NCBI GenBank assembly: GCA_964346725.1
Contig: CAYFVM010000035.1
Span: 1 to 11,729, forward strand
Origin: UBA1715 sp964346725
GTDB taxonomy: Bacteria; Bacteroidota; Bacteroidia; Bacteroidales; UBA1715
Length of the DNA stretch: 11,729 bases
Direction of reading: 5' to 3'
Positions 7,615 to 11,729 of this stretch are shown one piece after another. Below the pieces are notes generated by a model, which saw only the letters and a list, made by a program, of their open reading frames with translations, ran no database searches and was not told the origin of the DNA. The position numbers and the translations under genes are program-made. How positions within the stretch are numbered: position 1 is the stretch's first letter; every line of letters begins with the position of its first letter.

Positions 7615-7645
7615 TTTGCTATTTAGAAAGTTGTTTGTAGTTTTA
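7615..7645 (+). promoter_or_regulatory. Probable arsR promoter
   Basis: TTTG (7615-7618) is separated by 19 nt from TAGTTTTA (7638-7645), which matches TAnnTTTG at five of six fixed positions. The predicted start near 7650 leaves a leader of about 15 nt before the ATG at 7666. The -7 element lies inside the operator-like inverted repeat at 7630-7653. Confidence 0.6.
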
Positions 7646-7653
7646 CGAACAAT
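7630..7653. promoter_or_regulatory. Putative ArsR operator 1
   Basis: An imperfect inverted repeat of 9-nt arms, GTTGTTTGT (7630-7638) and ACGAACAAT (7645-7653), surrounds AGTTTT; seven of nine positions pair. It covers the -7 element and predicted start site, as expected for repression by an ArsR dimer. Its 18-nt core, 7633-7650, matches the site before the thioredoxin gene at 15 of 18 positions. Confidence 0.6.
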
Positions 7654-7665
7654 AAATTAAAAACA

Positions 7666-7986
7666 ATGGAAATAAATAACATTGATAACGAACAGATTGC
7701 ACGATTTGCAAAAGCAATGGGTCATCCAACGCGGATTGCAATTCTTCAGTTTTTAGCCCATCGCGATACCTGCTATTTCGGTGATATTTTTGAGGAATTA
7801 CCCATAGCGAAAGCCACTGTTTCACAACATTTGAAAGAATTGAAAGAAGCCGGATTAATTCAAGGGGAAATAGAAGCACCTAAAGTTAAATATTGTATAA
7901 ATCGCAAAAACTGGTGTGTTGCAAAAAAACTCTTTGCTGAATTTTTTAATGATTGCAATTGTAAAAAAGAAGGGTGTTCTAGTTAA
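7666..7986 (+). CDS. arsR: ArsR/SmtB family winged-helix transcriptional regulator
   Basis: The 106-residue protein has the size and layout of ArsR repressors: 'AMGHPTRIAILQFLA' at 17-31, then the helix-turn-helix 'IAKATVSQHLKELKEAGLI' at 47-65, then the wing. ArsR proteins release DNA when As(III) or a metal binds to cysteines. Cysteines here are C36 at the helix-3 region, C77 and C84 after the wing, and C97, C99 and C104 in a C-terminal tail (NDCNCKKEGCSS). The classic ELCVCD pair of E. coli ArsR is absent (DTCYFGD has one Cys), so the inducer site is probably formed differently, perhaps with the C-terminal cysteines. The ATG follows a typical Bacteroidota AT-rich leader with no Shine-Dalgarno site. 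It heads the thioredoxin-arsF-arsG-arsP genes and likely represses itself and them. Confidence 0.88.
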   Translation: MEINNIDNEQIARFAKAMGHPTRIAILQFLAHRDTCYFGDIFEELPIAKATVSQHLKELKEAGLIQGEIEAPKVKYCINRKNWCVAKKLFAEFFNDCNCKKEGCSS

Positions 7987-8003
7987 ATTTTTTTAATAAT
8001 ATT

Positions 8004-8021
8004 GTTCGTTGTTTTACGAAT
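8004..8021. promoter_or_regulatory. Putative ArsR operator 2 upstream of the thioredoxin gene
   Basis: GTTCGT (8004-8009), spacer TGTTTT, ACGAAT (8016-8021): the inner TTCGT/ACGAA arms pair perfectly. It matches operator 1 at 15 of 18 positions. It sits between the arsR stop and the thioredoxin start, suggesting a second, ArsR-controlled promoter or an internal block, although no -33 TTTG is visible at the proper distance. Confidence 0.55.
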
Positions 8022-8058
8022 TACAAACAATTAGTAAGTATAACCTAAAAGTAAAGAA

Positions 8059-8307
8059 ATGGTAATTAAAATTCTCGGAACAGGTTGCCCAACGTGCAAA
8101 ACACTGTTCCAAACCGTTGAAAAAGCGGTCGCTGAACTCGGCATAGATGCCGAAATCATCAAAGAAGAAGATTTGATGAACATTATGAATTACAATGTAA
8201 TGTCTTTGCCGGCACTTGTGGTTGACGAGAAAGTCGTAGCCAAAGGAGCTATGAACCTAACCGAAGTAAAAGAAGTCTTAACTAAAATAAAGGAGAATCA
8301 AAAATGA
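8059..8307 (+). CDS. Small thioredoxin-fold protein (redox-active disulfide protein 2 type), possible ArsE-like partner
   Basis: This 82-residue cytoplasmic protein starts 'MVIKILGTGCPTC', giving the active-site pair C10-P-T-C13 after the first strand, and has the cis-proline in 'MSLPALVVD' (P51). Length and the GTGCPTC motif fit the short thioredoxin_3/redox_disulf_2 family. It is followed directly by arsF, whose ATG overlaps its stop (ATGA at 8304-8307), so the two are probably translationally coupled. In Shewanella putrefaciens an arsEFG operon reduces nitro-aromatic arsenicals and exports the amine product; this gene stands in the position expected for ArsE. I infer that it supplies electrons to the membrane thiol carrier encoded downstream. 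Equating it with ArsE is uncertain, so no symbol is given. Confidence 0.85.
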   Translation: MVIKILGTGCPTCKTLFQTVEKAVAELGIDAEIIKEEDLMNIMNYNVMSLPALVVDEKVVAKGAMNLTEVKEVLTKIKENQK

Positions 8308-8717
8308 AAAAAATAATTGTTCTATTCAGTTTGTTGTTGTCGCTTGTGAGCTGCAGCAACGCACAAAACAAGCAATCGCAGAGTTCAAACAATAGTGATG
8401 TTTTGGAAGTTATGTATTTTCATGGAAAGCAACGTTGCATGACTTGTCTTGCTATTGAATCGTTGACTCGTGAGGTTTTGAATGCGGATTTTGCAGAACA
8501 AATGAAAAACGGTAAAATCGTATTCAAAGTGATTGATATTTCAACCGAAGACGGTGAAAAAATTGCCGACAGTTACGAAATTACTTGGTCGTCATTGCTT
8601 CTCAACAAAAATGGCAAAACGGTGAATTTAACCGACATGGCGTTTGGTTATGCCAGAAGCCAGCCGGATACGTTTAAGGCTTTGTTGAAAGAAGAAATCA
8701 ATAAATCTCTCAAGTAA
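8304..8717 (+). CDS. arsF: ArsF-like thioredoxin-fold lipoprotein (nitrophenyl compound nitroreductase subunit family)
   Basis: The 137-residue protein has a lipoprotein signal peptide: 'MKKIIVLFSLLLSLVSC', with the lipobox LVSC and lipidated C17. The following 'SNAQNKQS' lacks the acidic surface-export signal of Bacteroidota lipoproteins, suggesting it faces the periplasm. The mature part has a thioredoxin-like pattern: 'LEVMYFHGKQRCMTCLAIE' with C45-M-T-C48, then 'GKIVFKVIDIS' and 'SLLLNKNGKTVNLTDMAFGYAR'. This architecture matches the family named after ArsF, described as required with ArsE for nitro-group reduction in roxarsone/nitarsone resistance. The start overlaps the thioredoxin stop and its own stop overlaps the arsG start (TAATG at 8715-8719), so the three genes are tightly coupled. 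The biochemical role here is inferred from the family name and the neighbours. Confidence 0.82.
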   Translation: MKKIIVLFSLLLSLVSCSNAQNKQSQSSNNSDVLEVMYFHGKQRCMTCLAIESLTREVLNADFAEQMKNGKIVFKVIDISTEDGEKIADSYEITWSSLLLNKNGKTVNLTDMAFGYARSQPDTFKALLKEEINKSLK

Positions 8718-9424
8718 TGGAATTGATTCAGAACTTGCTTGACAGCACTACGGTTCCTATTTGGGCAGCGTTTTTGCTCGGTTTGCTCACGGCCGTTAGT
8801 CCGTGTCCGCTGGCAACCAACATAACTGTCGTAGGCTTCATAAGCAAAGACATTGAAAACAAAAATCGTGTTTTGTGGAACGGTTTGCTCTACACACTCG
8901 GGCGCATCGTTTCCTATTCTTTGCTGGGTGTAGTTTTAATCTATTTGCTACGCCAAGGCACGAGCATTTTTGGTATACAAAAAGCTGTGAGTAAATACGG
9001 CGAAATGCTGTTGCCACCTGCACTTATTTTGCTTGGGTTGTTTATTTTGTTTTTTGATAAAATAAAACTACCCTCGTTTGGTTTCAAAGGTAACGGCGAA
9101 AATCTCAAACAGCGTGGCGGTTGGGGTGCATTTCTGCTTGGATTTTTATTCGCACTCGCGTTTTGTCCGTCAAGTGGAGTATTCTATTTTGGAATGCTCA
9201 TTCCTCTTTCTGTAACCGCAGTTGAAGGCTATTTTCTGCCAGTGATTTTTGCCCTAGCAACTGGCTTGCCGGTTGTAATTGTTGCCTGGATTCTCGCCTA
9301 CAGCGTGGGAAGTCTCGGGAAGTTTTATGGCAAAATGCAGATTTTCCAGAAATGGTTCAATAGAATCGTTGGCGGTCTGTGCCTCCTTGTTGGCGTTTAT
9401 TATGCAGTAGTTTTTTTATTCTAA
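8717..9424 (+). CDS. arsG: ArsG-like membrane transporter of the CcdA/DsbD transmembrane family
   Basis: The 235-residue protein has about six membrane segments (roughly 13-40, 57-79, 97-114, 136-165, 168-198 and 215-235). 'AVSPCPLATN' in the first segment (C30) and 'ALAFCPSSGVFYFG' in the fourth (C150) each have Cys followed by Pro, the arrangement of the paired redox cysteines in CcdA and the DsbD membrane domain. ArsG is described as the permease for aromatic aminobenzyl-arsenicals in the arsEFG operon. The cysteine pair also allows a role as a thiol-electron carrier from the cytoplasmic thioredoxin to periplasmic ArsF. Start overlaps the arsF stop by one base; the next gene begins 20 bases after the stop. 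Family call is firm; transport versus electron transfer is not settled by sequence. Confidence 0.84.
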   Translation: MELIQNLLDSTTVPIWAAFLLGLLTAVSPCPLATNITVVGFISKDIENKNRVLWNGLLYTLGRIVSYSLLGVVLIYLLRQGTSIFGIQKAVSKYGEMLLPPALILLGLFILFFDKIKLPSFGFKGNGENLKQRGGWGAFLLGFLFALAFCPSSGVFYFGMLIPLSVTAVEGYFLPVIFALATGLPVVIVAWILAYSVGSLGKFYGKMQIFQKWFNRIVGGLCLLVGVYYAVVFLF

Positions 9425-9443
9425 CTTTTAATCTTGAGATAAA

Positions 9444-10412
9444 ATGATTCAATCTTTTGCCAATTGGCTTGTTTATGATATATTCGGTCTCGTTGCCGAT
9501 AGCCGTTTAGGTGTTGCTGTCAATTTCTTTTTCTACGATACGATTAAGATTTTGATACTTCTTTTCTTGATAAGTTCATTAATGGGAATTATCAATGCTT
9601 ATATGCCGATCGAGCGTTTGCGTAACTTTTTGACTTCTAAAAAACTATTTGGTCTGCAATATTTTTTAGCTTCATTATTTGGTGCCATTACGCCATTTTG
9701 TTCTTGTTCATCGATACCGCTCTTTATTGGTCTTGTAAAAGGAGGCATACCACTTGGTGTAACGCTTTCATTTTTAATTACATCTCCGCTAATAAACGAA
9801 GTGGCGGTGGCCATGTTTCTTGGTACATTTGGCTGGAAAGTGACTTTGGCTTATGTAATTAGTGGTTTGTTTTTCGGTACCGTTGGAGGTTGGATACTTG
9901 GCAAATTTAATCTTGATCAGTATTTGACAGATTGGGTAAAAGAAATTCAAAAAAACGCATCCGTTATACAAGAAACATTTGAAAAAAACAAAACATCATT
10001 TTTCGATCGTCTTCCACAAATTTTGCGCGATTCGTGGGGCATCGTTCGGGGAGTATTACTTTATATCATCATTGGTATAGCTATTGGTGCAGCAATGCAC
10101 GGCTACATTCCTAATGGATTTTTTGAGAAATATATGAGTAGTGAAAATTGGTATGCAGTGCCGTTGTCGGTTATAATTGCTGTACCAATGTATGCTAATG
10201 CTGCAGGAGTAGTGCCGATAATACAGGTACTTGTCGCCAAAGGCATACCTATTGGAACAGCAATTGCTTTTATGATGGGCGTTGTTGGTTTATCAATACC
10301 TGAGGCTACCATGTTGAAAAAAGTGATGACGTGGCGGCTTATTGGCATCTATTTCGGGATAGTCTCATTGATGTTTATCATAAGCGGTTATTTGTTCAAT
10401 CTGCTATTCTAA
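9444..10412 (+). CDS. arsP: ArsP-type permease (UPF0718/DUF318), organoarsenical efflux
   Basis: The 322-residue polytopic protein has about eight membrane segments. The signature 'AITPFCSCSSIPLFIGLVKG' (81-100, with C86 and C88) identifies the ArsP_1/UPF0718 family; ArsP members export trivalent organoarsenicals such as MAs(III) and reduced roxarsone. Two related halves are visible: 'GIPLGVTLSFLITSPLINEV' at 101-120 and 'GIPIGTAIAFMMGVVGLSIP' at 267-286, each after a Lys-containing loop, with a hydrophilic linker at about 155-195. It is the last gene of the arsR cluster, 20 bases after arsG, and probably cotranscribed. As the family also includes permeases of unknown substrate, the arsenical role leans on the operon context. 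I see no convincing terminator in the 111 bases after its stop. Confidence 0.82.
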   Translation: MIQSFANWLVYDIFGLVADSRLGVAVNFFFYDTIKILILLFLISSLMGIINAYMPIERLRNFLTSKKLFGLQYFLASLFGAITPFCSCSSIPLFIGLVKGGIPLGVTLSFLITSPLINEVAVAMFLGTFGWKVTLAYVISGLFFGTVGGWILGKFNLDQYLTDWVKEIQKNASVIQETFEKNKTSFFDRLPQILRDSWGIVRGVLLYIIIGIAIGAAMHGYIPNGFFEKYMSSENWYAVPLSVIIAVPMYANAAGVVPIIQVLVAKGIPIGTAIAFMMGVVGLSIPEATMLKKVMTWRLIGIYFGIVSLMFIISGYLFNLLF

Positions 10413-10523
10413 AAAGTGATGTTGATGTTAGTGAAAATTGCCAATAATACACACAGTTTGTTTTCTATGGGAGATTAATTATTGCATTAAAAACTAAGAG
10501 GACCATTCTTTTTTATAATTATT

Positions 10524-11093
10524 TTGTTGTTTTCGTATAAACCTNNNNNNNNNNNNNNNNNNNNNNNNNNNNNNNNNNNNNNNNNNNNNNNNNNNNNNNN
10601 NNNNNNNNNNNNNNNNNNNNNNNNNNNNNNNNNNNNNNNNNNNNCGTATAAACCTTTTGAAAAAGAGCGATATCTAGGCAAATGGTATGAAATAGCTAGA
10701 ATAGATTTTAAATACGAGAAAGATTTGAATAACACAACTGCGGAATATTCGGTAAATCTTGACGGTACCATTAAAGTTAATAATCAGGGATATAACACAA
10801 AAACCAACGAATGGCAACAAGCAATTGGAAAAGCAAAATTCATTGGAAGTGATACGATTGCCATGCTTAAAGTTTCATTTTTCGGACCTTTTTATGCAGG
10901 ATATAATGTAATTGCAATTGACCCAGACTATACGTATGCATTGGTTGCCGGCAAAAACCATAAGTATTTATGGATACTTTCTCGCACTACAACTATTCCA
11001 GATGAAGTAAAAGAAAACTATCTAAAAATAGCACAAGAGAGTGGTTACAACACTTCAGATTTACTTTGGATTGTGCAAGACAAACAAAAATAA
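10524..11093 (+). CDS. blc: Blc-type bacterial lipocalin, N-terminus interrupted by gap 3
   Basis: The part after the gap (10645-11093) is a nearly complete lipocalin: 'YLGKWYEIARIDFKYEK' (from 10671) contains the GxWYEIAR signature, then 'VNNQGYNTKTNEWQQAIGKA', 'LKVSFFGPFYAGYNVIAID', 'YALVAGKNHKYLWILSRT' and a C-terminal helix. Blc proteins bind fatty acids or lysophospholipids at the outer membrane. Left of the gap the same frame reads a hydrophobic 'GPFFFIIILLFS' then 'YKP', which looks like a signal peptide, with an upstream stop at 10488 but no ATG; TTG at 10524 is the only conventional candidate and would cut into the hydrophobic stretch. Both gap flanks carry the same 11 bases (CGTATAAACCT), so the contigs may simply overlap there and the gap be empty. 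The true start is unresolved. Confidence 0.85.
   Translation: MLFSYKPXXXXXXXXXXXXXXXXXXXXXXXXXXXXXXXXXXYKPFEKERYLGKWYEIARIDFKYEKDLNNTTAEYSVNLDGTIKVNNQGYNTKTNEWQQAIGKAKFIGSDTIAMLKVSFFGPFYAGYNVIAIDPDYTYALVAGKNHKYLWILSRTTTIPDEVKENYLKIAQESGYNTSDLLWIVQDKQK
10545..10644. other. Assembly gap 3 (100 N) with identical 11-base flanks
   Basis: Exactly 100 N. The last 11 bases before it (10534-10544) and the first 11 after it (10645-10655) are both CGTATAAACCT. This is the signature of two contigs that overlap but were not joined, or of a short direct repeat. Confidence 0.95.
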
Positions 11094-11187
11094 ACTATTT
11101 ATAGTGTGATTTTAAATGGAAAGACGTCATTTTATTGCATTGTAGGTATATTTTTTTGAAACTTTTTATTTTGTATCAAATTAATTG

Positions 11188-11195
11188 TATATTTG
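11188..11195 (+). promoter_or_regulatory. Candidate -7 element of the HU gene
   Basis: TATATTTG matches TAnnTTTG and ends 26 bases before the HU start codon. No TTTG sits at the exact 19-nt spacing (a TTTTG at 11169-11173 is too close). The surrounding AT-rich sequence and the position support a promoter. Confidence 0.5.
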
Positions 11196-11210
11196 AAATA
11201 TAATTTCAAA
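11192..11210. repeat. 19-nt palindrome across the HU promoter start region
   Basis: TTTGAAAT (11192-11199), ATA, ATTTCAAA (11203-11210): 8-bp perfect arms with a 3-nt centre. The left arm includes the TTTG of the -7 element and the centre lies about where transcription would start, so it could be an operator or a 5' hairpin of the mRNA. Confidence 0.6.
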
Positions 11211-11221
11211 AATTTAAAATC

Positions 11222-11500
11222 ATGAACAAACAAGAATTAGTATCAGCAATTGCAAAAGAAGCTGGCTTGACAAAAGTAGCAGCAGAAAAATCAGTAAACG
11301 CTTTAGTAAAAGCAGTGTCTGGTTCATTAAAAAAAGGTAATGCCGTACAATTAATCGGTTTCGGTACATTCTCAGTTAGCAAACGTGCAGCTAGAACAGG
11401 TAGAAACCCACAAACAGGTAAAGAAATTAAAATCGCAGCTAAGAAAGTAGCTAAATTCAAAGCAGGAAAAGCTCTTTCTGAAGCAGTAAACAAGAAATAG
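11222..11500 (+). CDS. hup: HU family DNA-binding protein
   Basis: This 92-residue histone-like protein (HU is usually about 90) forms a dimer that bends DNA in the nucleoid. It begins 'MNKQELVSAIAKEAGLTK' (helical dimer base) and has the HU signature 'LIGFGTFSVSKRAARTGRNP' at 44-63, including the beta-arm with P63, which in HU/IHF inserts between base pairs. The lysine-rich C-terminus 'AAKKVAKFKAGKALSEAVNKK' is typical. The family residues favour HU over an IHF subunit, because the homodimer-type 'RNPQTGKEI' arm is present and no partner gene is seen. The gene is monocistronic: its own AT-rich promoter region upstream and a strong terminator 20 bases downstream. Confidence 0.95.
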   Translation: MNKQELVSAIAKEAGLTKVAAEKSVNALVKAVSGSLKKGNAVQLIGFGTFSVSKRAARTGRNPQTGKEIKIAAKKVAKFKAGKALSEAVNKK

Positions 11501-11519
11501 TATTTTTCTTATTACAATC

Positions 11520-11558
11520 AAAACGACTCATATCTTGGGGATGTGAGTCGTTTTTTTT
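11520..11558 (+). terminator. Intrinsic terminator of the HU gene
   Basis: A 15-bp stem (11520-11534 with 11540-11554, one G-U pair) with loop TTGGG is followed by T through 11558. Its outer arms, AAACGACT/AGTCGTTT, are the same as those of the terminator at 2370-2409. Confidence 0.92.
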
Positions 11559-11619
11559 GTTTTTATATCTCTAGAAAAGACAACAATTCTATTGCTTGTG
11601 TCCCCAAATTTGAAACATG

Positions 11620-11650
11620 AAAAAAGCACTCACAATAATTGTAAGTGCTT
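11620..11650 (-). terminator. Terminator downstream of the tRNA-Arg gene (minus strand)
   Basis: Arms 11624-11633 (AAGCACTCAC) and 11641-11650 (GTAAGTGCTT) pair at nine of ten positions around a 7-nt loop. The six A at 11620-11625 read as a T-run on the minus strand, directly after the hairpin for a transcript leaving the tRNA. Confidence 0.8.
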
Positions 11651-11661
11651 GATTTCGAAAG

Positions 11662-11729
11662 TGATCCGGGCGCGATTCGAACGCGCGACCCACAGCTTAG
11701 AAGGCTGTTGCTCTATCCAGCTGAGCTAC
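11662..11729 (-). tRNA. tRNA-Arg (anticodon UCU), 5' end cut by the window edge
   Basis: On the minus strand the sequence begins at G7 of the acceptor stem (GTAGCTCAGCTGGATAGAGC, D-arm), then the anticodon stem ACAGC/GCTGT with loop CTTCTAA, giving anticodon TCT (plus-strand AGA at 11699-11701), which reads AGA/AGG arginine codons. The T-arm is GCGCG-TTCGAAT-CGCGC and the 3' acceptor strand CCGGATC with discriminator A at 11662. The CCA is not encoded. About six bases of the 5' acceptor strand, expected to be GATCCG, lie beyond the window. Confidence 0.95.

Noticed and set aside
7643..7879. Minus-strand frame over arsR
   Set aside because: It lies opposite a clear ArsR winged-helix gene and shows no motif.
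1..11729. CRISPR array, insertion sequence or phage attachment site
   Set aside because: No spaced direct-repeat array, transposase, integrase or repeat duplicated against the tRNA 3' end was found in the window.

Overview
The window is a low-G+C stretch of a Bacteroidota (Bacteroidetes) genome, probably a draft or metagenome scaffold because it holds three runs of exactly 100 N. The assignment rests on a type IX secretion (T9SS) C-terminal tail, an Ig_7/CHU_C-type module, genes without clear Shine-Dalgarno sites, and several TAnnTTTG -7 promoter elements, two of them with a TTG/TTTG -33 element 19 nt upstream.

Layout: (1) 3-2312, the 3' part of a secreted protein built of tandem bacterial Ig-like (Big_2) repeats with a T9SS tail, interrupted by gap 1. 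(2) 2437-5890, a secreted GH74 xyloglucanase-like enzyme with Ig-like domains, broken by gap 2; its probable C-terminal part resumes after the gap in another frame. (3) 5981-7180, a UmuC-type Y-family DNA polymerase without a UmuD partner in view. (4) 7181-7665, about 485 bases without a protein gene but with dense structure: a 14-bp-arm palindrome, a well-spaced promoter, a probable structured small RNA closed by a 13-bp helix, a strong terminator, and the arsR promoter/operator. (5) 7666-10412, an ArsR regulator followed by a small thioredoxin, an ArsF-like thioredoxin-fold lipoprotein, an ArsG-like (CcdA/DsbD-like) membrane protein and an ArsP-like permease, which together read as an aromatic/organo-arsenical resistance operon. 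(6) 10524-11093, a Blc-type lipocalin whose N-terminus falls in gap 3. (7) 11222-11500, an HU-type DNA-binding protein. (8) a partial tRNA-Arg(UCU) on the minus strand at the right edge.

The two secreted proteins suggest cell-surface or extracellular breakdown of plant xyloglucan. In the arsenical operon two related inverted repeats, one across the arsR -7 element and one before the thioredoxin gene, suggest that ArsR controls both. The three middle proteins carry cysteine pairs in cytosol, membrane and periplasm, as expected for a transmembrane thiol-electron relay, and the permease would export the product. The strongest candidates for something undescribed are the putative small RNA at about 7381-7562 and this relay. 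All family assignments were made by reading motifs; no database search was run.
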